Shown: in pieces, positions 23,870 to 34,973 of the stretch
Position numbering within the stretch: position 1 is the stretch's first letter
Layout of the letters: every line of letters starts with the position of its first letter
Source: Ilyonectria destructans
Lineage: Eukaryota > Ascomycota > Sordariomycetes > Hypocreales > Nectriaceae
Reading direction: 5' to 3'
Length of the DNA: 64,000 nucleotides
Assembly: GCA_020740775.1 (NCBI GenBank)
Contig: JAHEWK010000007.1
Span: 2,728,001 to 2,792,000 of the forward strand
Notes under the pieces: model-generated
What the model was told of the DNA's origin: nothing
What the model saw: only the letters and a program-made list of their open reading frames with translations
Databases searched by the model: none
Made by a program: the position numbers and the translations under genes

Positions 23870-24089
23870 ATATTCATTAGTTATTTTCTTTTTTTTAAAT
23901 AGCTTTACTCAATATCATCAGATAGATCAAATCCATACAGTATTCTCAAAGAGTAGAGACAAACAGTAAGTGCTACACCCAGCACCAGTAGATACAGTAG
24001 CTGAACAATAAGGTTGTTGCACACTGGTCTTTGCCTTAAGCTTCAATTCATCCCTTCTGACTTCAACCCTGCATATTCATTAGTTATTT
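23870..24089. repeat. segment bracketed by 17-bp direct repeats
   Basis: An identical 17-bp word (ATATTCATTAGTTATTT) begins at 23870 and again at 24073. The 186 bp between them contain the second copy of the 50-bp dispersed repeat and a T-rich tract. This could mark an old insertion, or slippage/duplication. Confidence 0.6.
23901..23950 (+). repeat. 50-bp dispersed repeat, copy 2
   Basis: 48 of 50 bases match 13211-13260. It lies 118 bp past the permease stop codon. Confidence 0.85.
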
Positions 24090-24785
24090 CATATGTATTG
24101 ACGGTAAGTTAGAAATTATTTAAAATACCTTGTATCCCTTGATATGAATGCACTTAATGCCGAAATCAACGCACGAGGTGCGGTAAGCCGGACTTTTTGT
24201 CCTCTTCGCATACGTTGACATTTCTCGGAAGTCGAGTACCCCTCGTTCCGTGGCCACCCGGGCCATTTGCTATTTCCAGGTCTCCTGTCCAATGTCTTAC
24301 CGCCTCTGAGAATCGCCGTTTCGTTCCTTCATTCTAAGTTTCCAACCCGAGCCATCGGTCTCGTAAAGTTCTCGTTCCTCGATAGAGTCCCTGCGAGACC
24401 GATTCATCCGTCAGTTTTCCATCTCTGATCCCTTCGTACGTGATTCGTGGGGACACATGATATACGCACCAATTATTTGATCCCTTCAACTACGTCAGTC
24501 ACTTGGCATCCTTGGCCTAGTCGCTACTTCGTATCAGTGTGCTAAGCAGTAGTCTTGTCAACGTTCTTGTCGATTGCAATAAAGATCGTTATCTATCCGC
24601 CCCGGATATGGGCAGATTGTGAATCAAATCATGGTCGAAGGAATACACAATTAATAAGGGAAGTTTGTACAGCTGGGGAGAAGAGGTTTGAGGTAGCTTC
24701 CAGTAGATAGCGCCGGAAAGACCGATCTACCTACTTCCACTTTGACACTTGACTACCAGTCTAGCCCTGTATTTAAACCCGCCAA

Positions 24786-26197
24786 TTATGCAAGGAACTC
24801 CGAAACAACAGAGAGGTAATTGTCATACGCAACGCCAGTAGAGGGCTCCATGCTGAACAGGTAGTCCGCCCACCAAGGTCCAGCAGCCCACCACAACCAT
24901 CCAACCCAAACATCCGAGTTATCCTTGAGATACTGCAACTCTCCCTTGATGGCAGACTTGCAAACATCGTTGTTCGCGCCAGCAGTCTCGCCGAGAACAC
25001 CCAGCTTGCCGTTCTCCTTGAGCCAAGCGGTAGCAGCGGCAAGACGGGTCGCGCCGATGGTGCTGTCAACACAGGTTTCCGAAGTGCCGGAGCCGTCCGA
25101 GTCGAGGTACTGGTGCATCTCGTAGATGAGCTTGTCCTCGGGATCGGTCAAGTCCTTGAGGGCGTCGCCGTTTCCGCTCGACACCCAAGTCCAAGCACCG
25201 GTGTACGCGTTGCCCTCGACAAAGATGTATTGCGAAGTGGCGCCGGCGCCACGGATCGCAGTAATGGCAGCCTGGTTCAGCTCGGCCACCAGCGAGTTCT
25301 CCATATCGTGGTACTCGTTGTTGGTGTCAAAGACGACCAGCTTGTTATCGGCAAACTTGGCGGCCACTGTCGCCCACCACGAACCAAAGGCAGCCGTGTC
25401 AGTAATGATGTTGGAGTAGTAACGACCGTAGTTGTGGGGATCGAGAATGGCATAAGCTCCCTTGCCGGTGATGTGAGTAACCACAGCCTCGATTCCACTA
25501 AAGTAGTCGCTGTCCAGGGAACCGGTCATTTTAGTGGGGATCATACGCTCCATAAGGAACGGAACACGGAAGGAGTTCATGCCAGCGTCGAACAGAATCT
25601 ACTTGGTCAGTATGTCTTCGTATGCCGGTGAAACTTTGGAATACTCACATCGATGGCACTGGTGTTGGGGAAAGTGTAGTCAGTGCCCTCGGTACCGGGA
25701 ATGTTACCAGTTCCGAATTCAGCACCGGACTCACTGACACCAGTGAACAAAAAGCCGCTCGAAGCTGCCTCAGTGGCAGCCGACGATGCCGCGGAGGAGG
25801 CGGCTGAAGACGCAGCTGAAGATGCGACTGAGGAGACCACCGAGGGTGCCGCTGAGGATTCCACCACAGCTGCCGCTGAAGAAGTCGCCGAAGATGCCGC
25901 CGAAGTCGCAACTGGTGCGACTGAGGATACGACAGAAGGGACAATTGAGGATTCCACCACAGCAGCTGCCGAAGACGCCGCCGAAGAAACAACCGGTGCA
26001 ATTGCAGATGCGGCAGCTGTCGTCGAGGGTGCAGCCGAAGACACAACCGCAGTGTCAACCACAGACTTGCTCGGGGTTTCCACCGAAGTTTCGACTGCAG
26101 ACGCAATAACCGCCGCCGAAGTAGAATGACGGTGTTTGCAAACACCAGCGGCCGCGAGCGATGCGCCAGCGGCGACGAGAAGGAATGTAGGCCGCAT
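24786..26197 (-). CDS. GH5 (subfamily 5-like) endo-beta-1,4-glucanase with Ala/Ser/Val-rich head
   Basis: Secreted cellulase of 453 aa. Exons (minus): 26197-25649 and 25598-24786. A signal peptide (MRPTFLLVAAGASLAAAG) and a KHRHS basic site are followed by about 120 residues made almost only of Ala, Ser, Val and Thr with an internal near-duplication (two SSAAAVVESS blocks). The catalytic domain then begins at about FTGVSESGAEFG. It carries FRVPFLMERM, AILDPHNYGRYY, the acid/base Glu in NNEYHDM (about residue 278) and the nucleophile Glu in LGETAG (about residue 387), plus YEMHQYLDSDGSGTSETC. It is closest in pattern to Aspergillus EglB. The head replaces the CBM1-linker of EGII-type enzymes and is probably O-glycosylated; that role is inference. 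Confidence 0.94.
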
Positions 26198-26792
26198 GAT
26201 GAATAAATGAGTGTGTGAATGAACGAAAGAAGTGAATGACTGAAACTCGACAAAGAACGGACTCGATCAACGAATCGAAAGGAATGATTGCATCTCGAAA
26301 GTGAATTGTTGGGCAGCTTGTCCATGATATATATGCTCCTGGCGAAACTTGCACCACCACTCGACGTGGATCCGCCCACACGGCGATCAACTGGGTCGAT
26401 CAGAGTCAATCTGAAACTCGCGGGTACACGGCATCGAGTCGAGACAAGGCCACAAGCAACTGACAGCCCAAGCGCCTCCTTAATTACCGGGGCCGCGGTG
26501 CACTAGAAAACGGCTGATTAAAGGTCGAAGCGAGCGGCACCAAACTTCCGGGTCAAACAATCATCCCACTGTTCCGCGAGGAGATGGTGAGTGTTTGCTG
26601 ATTGGTGGAGTGGTTTTGCCGCGGAGTTGCGGCATTCATTCGGCCATTTGGGTTAAGAAGCTCCTGAATGTTTATGTGCGCAAAGCGTCTAGTCGGCCAC
26701 TGCGGAAATGACGGGCCAATTGAATCACAGTCGCGGAGAGTGAGGTGCATTAGCTGATGAAGCTCAGTTTATAATAAATGACCCTACCACTA
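26198..26792. promoter_or_regulatory. GH5 promoter region
   Basis: 595 bp upstream of the GH5 start. A minus-strand TATATAT at about 26327-26333, roughly 130 bp from the ATG, is a plausible TATA box. The far end carries the 3' flank of the beta-lactamase-like gene. No other feature is seen. Confidence 0.5.
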
Positions 26793-28001
26793 CTACTGCT
26801 TCCACCTAGTATACTTGCGGTAGATATCACGGCGGAACGTCTGCTTCAGCGTTTCCACGCCCTCTACATCAACCGGCAGCGTGGCCTGAACAGCGCCAAC
26901 TCCGCACAAGTTGTTCTTGCGATCAATAAACCACGTAAACGTCAGGCCGCCGCCCCAAGTCAGCGTGCGCTCGCCGTACCAGCCGTCGACGTCCTGCAGC
27001 ATCAGCAGGCCGCCCAAGCCGTAGCCCGCCTTCGTGCCGGGGTCGATGCCCACGCGGAAGAAGGCGCCCATGGGGCTGAGTAGTGCGGCCTGGTGTCCGG
27101 CGGTGGCTTCGGGGGTGAGATGGTCCTGGAACATGTCGTCGACGGTGGAAGGCCTTAGTAGCTTGCCGTCGTTGGCGAGTAGTGAGCGTAGAACTTTGGT
27201 GTAGTCGGCGCCGGTCATGAACAATCCGTGGCCGCCAAAGTCGCCGAGTGTGCGTCTGTTCACATCGCCGTTGCCGCCGAGTACAGCGCGGCCGACGGCG
27301 TCCGGGTCCTCGGGGTTGAGGTCGACGAGACGGGCGCGTAGATCTTCACGCGTAACCGGGTAGAACTGCGCGTCCGTGATTCCCAACGGCTCGCAGATGC
27401 GCTTTCGAATGTGCTCGCCCAACGTGCCACCCGTAACCCGCTCCACCATGCGGCCGGCCCAGTCAAGCCCCGGGCCGTACATCCAGCTCGCGCCGGGCTG
27501 GAAGCCGAGCGGATAGCGGAAGGCCTCCTCGACGGGCCGGCGCTTGCCCTCTGGCACCTGGTCGAACTTCTGGCGCCACTGGCCGAGGAGTGGGTTGAAG
27601 AAGTCGTAGCTGACGCCGGAGCTGTGCGTGAGCAGCATCTCCATCGTGATGGGGCGCACCGCGGGGTCGAGCAACGGCATTTCCCCGTCTTCGGAGAAGC
27701 CCGTGATAACTTCCTTTGCGGCGAGCTCCGGCGCAATTGCAGACAGGTCGCCGGTAAGGCTCAACAGGCCGTCGTCGACGCATTGCAGGGCTGCGATAGT
27801 AGCGATCAGCTTGGTGGCCGATGCCAAGAATAGCACGTCATCAATCCGCTGCGGCTTCTTCTCGCCTGAGAGCAGCGTGCGTTCTCCGATGGCGTTGTTG
27901 TAGACGAAATTACCCTGGGCGTCGGTCGCGCAGATGACGGCGCCATTAATCCGACCGGCATCGATGGCTGCTTGGAAGCCAGTCTCAATGTCGTCAGTCA
28001 T
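26793..28001 (-). CDS. beta-lactamase-like serine esterase/acyltransferase (EstB/LovD type)
   Basis: Single-exon gene of 402 aa. It has the serine-hydrolase motif S-A-T-K (residues 61-64, SxxK). The tyrosine motif is in SWMYGPGLDWAGRMVERVTGG, the equivalent of the catalytic Tyr region of EstB and LovD. GGHGLFMTGADYTKVL and the C-terminal LTWGGGLTFTWFIDRKNNLCGVGAVQ correspond to the W/H-x-G box. No signal peptide is seen when starting at MTDDIETGF; the longer open frame upstream lacks support. It is visibly GC-richer than its neighbours and intronless. Members hydrolyse esters or transfer acyl groups in metabolite pathways; the substrate here is unknown. Confidence 0.9.
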   Translation of the reverse strand: MTDDIETGFQAAIDAGRINGAVICATDAQGNFVYNNAIGERTLLSGEKKPQRIDDVLFLASATKLIATIAALQCVDDGLLSLTGDLSAIAPELAAKEVITGFSEDGEMPLLDPAVRPITMEMLLTHSSGVSYDFFNPLLGQWRQKFDQVPEGKRRPVEEAFRYPLGFQPGASWMYGPGLDWAGRMVERVTGGTLGEHIRKRICEPLGITDAQFYPVTREDLRARLVDLNPEDPDAVGRAVLGGNGDVNRRTLGDFGGHGLFMTGADYTKVLRSLLANDGKLLRPSTVDDMFQDHLTPEATAGHQAALLSPMGAFFRVGIDPGTKAGYGLGGLLMLQDVDGWYGERTLTWGGGLTFTWFIDRKNNLCGVGAVQATLPVDVEGVETLKQTFRRDIYRKYTRWKQ

Positions 28002-28826
28002 GGTAACGAGTAAATTAATTATTTGAATACAGAAGAGGAAGCATTCCGGAAGTATCAACAGACATATCACTCCTTAAGACTTCAGCTGTAGGGTTACAGG
28101 CGGGGCAAGCGGGGTTTGTGTAGATCGTCACCGCCAAGCCGCTGCAGAAACAACAGATGATATTCAGGAGCTAACAGTCAAGAAACGGGCTTAGAATACG
28201 AGATGTACAAAAAGCTATACCATATTCACCCTCAGCCTGGCATTACGTGGGTTTATCTCTCGCCTTTCCAATTTTTGGGAGCGAGACTGCTACGTAATTG
28301 GACATCTTACGCATGGAGTACAACCCACTGTGGACTCTCTGTGGGTGGTTATTCAACGCTTCTGGCTAAGTGTGGCTGATGGAAGCTGCAGTCCGTATGT
28401 TAACCAGTTAAGAGGCAAAGTTGCTTATTGCAACGTATCTGTAAATAACCTTACCATGTAAATAAATAACGTAGAGGCTTACCCTAAAGTTGTATATTTA
28501 GCCACAGCCGTATACTCTGCATATGTCAGATACTGGATCTTCTAATGCTAGCTAAGCCTGAGCTTCAACCTTCTGTTAACAGAGAGTCTATCTGTGCTGA
28601 AACAATTTGAAGAAAAACAACAGTCAAACAAAATAAGAGACAAAACTACTACGTACCCCTCCAAAAACAGGCCAATGAGAGACAGAGTCCGTTGCGCACG
28701 TGACCTTAAAAGAATATTGTTAGTCAGCCCACTGACGCGTTTCTACCACAATCAACCCAACGCGTCTTCTTTAGACAAAGCAGCGCTCAATCAAACCCTA
28801 AAAATACAGCCGCCGTCAATGTAACA
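28002..28826. other. intergenic
   Basis: About 825 bp, AT-rich. I see no coding frame or repeat with support. Confidence 0.45.
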
Positions 28827-29636
28827 ATGCCTACAACTGAGGACGCAGGTGTCAGGCCGTCAACACCCGAGAAACGGCGTCGAGATGGAGACTTTTTGTT
28901 CACCACGCCCACAAGCGGTACCGATATGGAGCTGAAATTGATTCTCTTGCAACAGCGCCACAACGAAGAAGACGCCGCCGCGTCGGAGCCCAGCACACCT
29001 AAGTCTAGTGCTGATATCGAAGTTGCCATTGCAGCCCTTAAAAAACGACGCGATTAGTGCTTTGAAGATGTTTGTTTCATCTTGAGGAAGGCTGGCAAGA
29101 AGATGGACGAATGCAAGGTGCAAAATGAGGAGGCAGATCAAGAAATAGCCCGCCTCCTGGCTGAGCATGCTGAGCTCCTCGAGGCTAATAAACTGGCTGA
29201 GATGGAGTCCAGCGACGACCAAGGTGACGAAGTCGAGACTGTAGGGACTTCGTCGCCCATACCAGAGACCACCAGCACCCCGAACAATGGCGACAAGCAG
29301 GCAAACAGTCCGAAGAAGCCCGCCGTGCAGAACAGTCAGGGCAGAAAGCGGAAAACGAGATCAGCATCTCAACAGGAGGGAGACGAGCCGAAGGCTCAGA
29401 AGAAGAGAGTTGATTGGGCCGATTGATTCCCGTACAAGAAAGGAACAGACGACTTTGAAGAATTGTGTAAATTTGCTACGGGGTCATGTACGAAGCTATT
29501 GATTGCAAAGGTGGATACGAGGACCATTGGTGGGCTGCAACAGGAACGGCCATGGGAAATTCGGGAGTGGGCGAGCTACAGTGAGCCCAGAGGTCTTAAA
29601 CTGGCACTTCGCTGGGTTATCAGTTCATTCACTTAG
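28827..29636 (+). pseudogene. unknown charged protein gene interrupted by two in-frame stops
   Basis: One reading frame runs 270 codons (last is a TAG at 29634) and is broken only by TAG at 29055-29057 and TGA at 29424-29426. Its three segments look coding and consistent. The first is a Ser/Pro/Thr-rich head with PSTPEKRRRDGDF. The second is a coiled-coil-like Glu/Lys/Ala stretch (DECKVQNEEADQEIARLLAEH) leading into a basic tail (GRKRKTRSASQQEG). The third has TKLLIAKVDTRTIGGLQQERPWEIREWASYSEPRG. I recognise no family. TAG could come from CAG and TGA from CGA, both C-to-T changes. Using the first stop would leave a 76-aa product. The NLR remnant follows 110 bp downstream on the same strand. 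Confidence 0.55.
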
Positions 29637-29745
29637 CCAGAGCTGATACAACGAGTAATTTATCGATGAGCACGTGTCTTTGAACATTGTCGAAGTAATA
29701 CGCCCTTGAAAAACCGAAGCACAAAGTTTGATGGTTTGTCGATGA

Positions 29746-32007
29746 GTGAAGTGTTCGTTGAAAGGGCCACTTCTTCAAGCCGCCATAGACAAGTATGGGA
29801 AACTGGAAGGGAGCACACTGGCTTCTGGGCCGCTTCAGCTGAATGAGGGCAAGGAACTGATATTGAAACTCTTCGAACGGTACAAGGACGCTACAGTTAC
29901 AATTATTATTGACGCCTTGGACGAATGCAGGAATCAACAAGATCTTTCAGGTATCCTAGAGGACCTTCTTGAGGTATCGCCATGCCTGATAAAGGTCTTT
30001 GTCTCAAGCCGGGAAGACCAGGGCATTGTCTATAGATTAGGCACATATCCAAATCTGCATCTTTCCTCGAATCTCAACTCGAGAGACATTGAACTTTTCA
30101 TTCAATCAGAAACAGACCGGCTTATCAAAATTGGGTCTTTGTTTCGGTTCAGCGCTGGGGAAGGGAAAGCAAAGCTCCGCAACCAGATAATACAGAGACT
30201 CACATCTGACGCCCAGGGCATGCAAGTGATTCCCTACCACAAAACGATCATAGTTACAAAAGCTGACAGAGATAGGTTCCGCTGGGCTGACTTGCAACTC
30301 AAGGCACTTCAAGAGCTTCGCACAGAACAGGCAGTGATTGAGAGACTTGGACGACTTCCAAAGACCTTAAAAAGGTTGTACCAAGAGATTCTAAACAGAA
30401 TTGAGGATTCACCAGCCGATGCAGACAAGCAAATTGCTCGAAATGCTCTCTGTTGGCTTCTTTGTGGCCAGGAACAATTCGAATCCAGTGTGTTTTTGGT
30501 CGCCGTGACTGGAAAGACAGGATCAGTCAGTCTCTCGAAAGATCAACTCTTGGACCTATGCTGCAACCTGGTCATCTATGACCACGTTTTTGATACCTTC
30601 CGATTCTCACACCTATTGGTTCGAGAATTTTTCGAAGGTCAAGTGATGTTTAAACCAGAGACTGAAAACGCCACTCTAACGGAAGACTGTTTATTCAATA
30701 TCGACAAGATGGGACGCGAGACGATAACCGAAGCAGAAACACAACTTCTCAACTACTCATGCTACCTTTGGTTAATTCATGCACGTGAAGCTCTTCATCG
30801 CAGACAACTGCGGCTGAGGAAACTTCTTTGCAAATTCTTTTCTGGAGAGCAGGATTGGTTGTCGAGCTTCGGCCGTTGGCACAGACGTATTGAGGACTTA
30901 TTGTCCGAGAGGGGGAATGAATGGCATCCCGAGGCGCATGATCGCTTGGACACTGCCATATCTTTCACCCCTTCTGCTCTTTTAATCATTTGTGCCTTTG
31001 ATCTGACTGGCATTCTTGACCGTGAGCATTGGATACAACAGGTCAAACGATTCCCTACGATGAAGTTGGACTTAACATATTCCGATGTTCTAGCTGCTTG
31101 CAATAGTACTGATCTTGTCTAGTGGCAATTGGATGACAAGATTCCGTTTGATAAGTTGGAATATGTCATCAGTATTGCAGCCGAGAGTCGGCGCCACGGC
31201 GACAAGGCGATGAAGTCCTTTCTTGACAAGCTCGGGGCTGAGGTAAAAATCACCGAAGAAGTTATCATGGCTGCAATTACGAATTATTCCCAAGGCGAGA
31301 AGATACTGGAATTTCTTTTAGACGAACGCGAGGCCGAAATCCAGATCACTGAAGAGGTCATCAAAACTGCAATTCAGGAACTTATACACAACAAGGAGAA
31401 AATGTTGTTTCTTTTTGACAAGCGCGGGGCCGAGATCCATATTACTGAAGAGATGATGAAGGCTGCAATTAAAGATACTCCTGTCGGCAAGGTCAAAGTA
31501 GCCATTCTCGTCGACAATCGCACGGCTAAGGTCCAGATAACCGAAGAGGTCTTGAAGGCTGCGATTGAAAATACTCATCAAGGCAAGGAGATTCTTTTCG
31601 ACAAGTGCGGAGGTGAGATCCAGATTACTGAGGAGCTTATGAGGGCTGCAGTTGGAAACACTTATCAAGGCAGGCAGATAATAGTGTTTCTTCTCGACAG
31701 GTGCGAGTCCAGGATGCTTATCACCGAACAGATCATCAAAGACGCAGCTGCCAAGGTCCTGTCAAGAAAAACGGAGTTCGATAATTATGGCCGTGATGGT
31801 GGTCTGGCTGGTGTATTTAAAGCTCAATTTGAGGATAGCAAGGAGCTGCTAGAGCTTCTTCTCGATCGGCGTGCAGCCGAGATGCGAATGACGGAAGACG
31901 TCATCAGGGCTGCGGCTCGTGATATTCAGCGAGAGTTGCCTCTGCGGAGACGCCGGAGAGACAGAACCAGAATGCGGCATAACATCCGAATTTCTCGCAG
32001 ATCATAA
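29746..32007 (+). pseudogene. NLR (NACHT) remnant with C-terminal ITEEV repeats
   Basis: The frame begins after a TGA (29743-29745) inside the NACHT domain; no Walker A P-loop or effector domain is found upstream. Walker B is present as TIIIDALDEC, then KVFVSSRED, SRDIELFI, AQGMFRWADLQ and LGRLPKTLKRLYQEI, in normal order for fungal NACHT proteins. AQGM and FRWA are joined by removing intron 30222-30275, which uses a GCAAGT donor. An in-frame TAG at 31120-31122 precedes about 290 codons in the same frame with seven copies of a ~33-residue unit (ITEEVIKAAI...GKEILEFLLDKRGAE). Fungal NLRs use such repeats as ligand-sensing C-termini. The loss of the P-loop plus the stop suggests a non-functional copy. 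Separate short products starting after each stop are possible. Confidence 0.72.
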
Positions 32008-33519
32008 TCAGAACAACGTCGGGAGCCGCTTCAGCTAGACACGATATTTAGGGGAGAGACCTGTCACTATCTCTTATCGCGGCGTTTTTGGGACTCATAC
32101 ATCATATTCTTCTTGCTTAGCATTGAGACACTACGAATGAAGATATTCACGATTTAGAGACAACATAGCCTAGCGAAAGGTTTCAGCGTATTCAGGTGTG
32201 CTAAACTCTGGCTGAGGGGCTTCGGGTATCAAGAGTGGGGTGGAGTTTAGTTGTTAGGTATCGTCTGTTAGCTCTATACTATGTTTCATTGCTCTATACC
32301 GTGTGTTAGGAGTGAAAATATTGCCGTAGCGGAGATCGTAAACCCAAATATGACGTGCCGTGATTGACATTCACATTGCGTCCTTGTGAATGGAGATGAC
32401 CTGCTAACTCCAGGAGTGCACCAGCCATCACTGGATGCTGGCGTCTTAGGACTTTGATTCTTACCTTCGTGAGCCACGAAACCAATCGACTCATGTACGG
32501 AATAGGCGAAGCTGACAGAAAAGGGATATGTGGCGGGAAATAATAGTTTGTGTAATTCTATTCGTGTTCAAGCTCCCCTTCTTCGGAATTGAGGTCCAGG
32601 CGTGGTTTATGCAAGGTAATGATAGAGAGTAAAATCACTGCAACGTAGAATAGACGGTCTACAAGAGCTCTATATGAGGTAGAGGCGTTCAATTCCTGGT
32701 ACAGTATCTGCAGACCGCCGAAAACGCGATGAAATAGGGCTGTATCAAGTATTGGCCCGTGGAAAATGTGCTGTGTGATTCCCTGCCACGACATATTTAT
32801 CCTCCAATCCCCTTCTGACACTCAATCTGAACGGGAAATGTGGAATCTGGGGCACGACCAGTCAGGAACAGATGCGAGGTCTACGTCAAGACACTAGCAG
32901 ACGCATTGCGATGCGGTGACACATTCAATTCAATCAGTCTGCAAAAGGCATTGAATTCCGCCGAATACAAGGATCAGCTCGCCTCGAGGGCAGAGAGCGG
33001 TAAGCTGCTTCGGGGAAGTAACTCGGAATGATCAGTCTTCCGTTGACACCTTGTCAACTTCAAACTCGCTAACTAGCGGGGGCGATGGGGAGAAAACTCT
33101 ATTGCGAAGCTCGTCCTTAATTGGTATTGCCCCTGTCTCCTGAAACTTGGACGCGTAATTGCTCCAAGCCCCTTTCTGGTTATCCAAGCACCGCTGAATC
33201 AAGCGGCTGTATGTGTTCAGTAACTGACTTGTGCCAGAACCCCAGGAATTGCCCATCCGCTAGTCCTAGACAGACAACCACTCGCATTGATCTACCGTTT
33301 ACAGACATTTTGTACTGGCCAGGACCCCGAAATTCATCCCGCCTCTCCTCATGAATGTGGATACCCTGTCAAAAACACGAGGCCGTGCTGCCAGCCCTAC
33401 TAGCCTCTGAACCCTGCAAGGTTACATGAGTGTAGGCGTTTCCGAGATCATAAAAGTAATTAGTGCGTCTTCTCTCGAACTTTCTGCAGTAGGGAGAACT
33501 GGCCATTGTTACTCACAGT
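32008..33519. other. intergenic
   Basis: About 1.5 kb. Several open frames of 62-88 codons (for example 32558-32821 and 33032-33256, both minus) lack motifs, splice-linked continuations or a recognised family. I call none. Confidence 0.4.
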
Positions 33520-34885
33520 ATGAACACTGACAATGGTCACGCGATGAAAGTAGACGTCGACCAAGCGGTTGCGTCCGTGACGTTGGCGGGCAGTCTTCTT
33601 TCCTGCCTGGCGACGACTTGTGTTCTCATCTCATTTTCGATATATCGTCGCCAATTGCGCAGCTTCCGCCATATCCTCGTCCTGAACCTTACAGTGGCTG
33701 GTACGTAAGCTCCTCCCTCGTTTGCAGTTGTCGCTTGCTGATCATGCATCAGAGTTCATCAATGCGCTCAATAACTCCATCTCGGGTGCCATTTTCATCA
33801 GGGTCGGCGAGCTGCAGCCGGGCGCTGCATGTGTAGTCAATGGGTTGGTCGGGCAGCTTTCCGTGCAGGCGGCCGACTTTTCGATTCTCGCCATTGCTCT
33901 TGTTACCCTTCTCACGGTGACGCGAATGATGTACGTGCCGGATCTGTCGACTAGCAGAAAGATCATGATCTGCCTGGCCATTTGGATTATCCCCGTCATA
34001 ACAAGCATCGTGGCTACTGCTATGGGGCAGATGGTGCCAGTGGGTGGAAATTGGTGCTGGATCTCTCCTGATCGCTCGGATCTGCGCTATGCCCTGACAC
34101 ATGGTTGGCGCTTCTTGGTCATTTTCTCGACGATCGCCATCTATATCTACATCTGGATTTACTTACGGCGTCATTTGTGGTCGAAGCGTGGCCATCACCA
34201 GTCCTCAAGCTACGGTTTGCCCACGACGAAATCCACCTACTGTGCTGTGGAGGGTGAGGAATCTGAGCTCAGGGAGTTGGAGCCGACAATTGCGAAGGAT
34301 GGACCATCCCAGCTGTCAGGGAGCACATTTACAGCAACCAATCGTTCAGATGATATGGATCGGGATGTGTCAGCCGCCTATGACAAGGACGAGGGCGACA
34401 GCTCCAACGTGGAAACAAGAGTACAAAGCCACGTACTACGCGACAGGGCCAGTTCAAAGTCACAGCATCACTCCCCATTTGCTTCCAAAGACTTGCAACC
34501 CACGACAAAAACTGCTCACGGTGTCCCCACCAATGTGCCAACATCATATAACCACGGCAGAGACATGCTGCAAACCAACGTCAGCGAGTTTCCGATGCGT
34601 CGAGAGGCGAGCCAAGTAGGGCGCGAGATAAAACGAATGATGCTTCTCAATGCGTACCCTCTCATGTACGTCTTGTTGTGGATCCCGGGGCTTGTCAACA
34701 GACTCTTGGAAGCATCCGGCCACCGGCCGTCACACACGACCAATGCTGCTCTACAGGTGTCAACTCAGTTTGTAGGAGTCGCAAATGCCTTGACGTATGG
34801 GTTCAACAACCACTTGAGGGATAGACTGAAAGGGATGTACTTGACTCCCGCGGTTTCGAAGATAAGGAGGACGTTTACGAGGTGA
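33520..34885 (+). CDS. G-protein-coupled receptor, Git3/cAMP-receptor-like
   Basis: Seven-transmembrane plasma-membrane receptor of 437 aa. Exons: 33520-33700 and 33753-34885. TM1 (ASVTLAGSLLSCLATTCVLIS) and TM2 start in exon 1. Splicing 33701-33752 (GTACGT...TCAG) yields VLNLTVAEFINALNNSISG, the conserved TM2 of fungal glucose/cAMP-sensing receptors; the nearer CAG at 33727 leads to a stop. TM3 to TM5 follow (ADFSILAIALVTLLTVTRM, IMICLAIWIIPVITSIVATAMG, FLVIFSTIAIYIYIWIYLRRHLW). A long, acidic and Ser/Thr-rich third cytoplasmic loop (about residues 215-350) separates them from TM6 (YPLMYVLLWIPGLVNRLLE) and TM7. The ligand is unknown. Signalling through a Galpha/adenylate cyclase route is inferred from the family. 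Confidence 0.88.
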
Positions 34886-34973
34886 CGGAAGATAATAGCA
34901 TGTTAATACGAGTGTAGTAGAAGTCATCAGCCGACTGATGTTTAATGAGATCCTAACCTTAGAGTCATATTGT

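Larger units (their letters stand above)
23784..24785. other. intergenic with repeats
   Basis: About 1 kb between the permease and GH5 stops (convergent). It holds repeat copy 2 (23901-23950) and a 17-bp direct repeat ATATTCATTAGTTATTT at 23870-23886 and 24073-24089 that brackets it. No coding frame is seen. Confidence 0.6.

Noticed and set aside
31080..31122. Intron that would remove the TAG between the NACHT part and the repeats
   Set aside because: The only acceptor (TCTAG at 31122) lacks a usable donor at a viable distance; the nearest GTACTG gives 17 nt.
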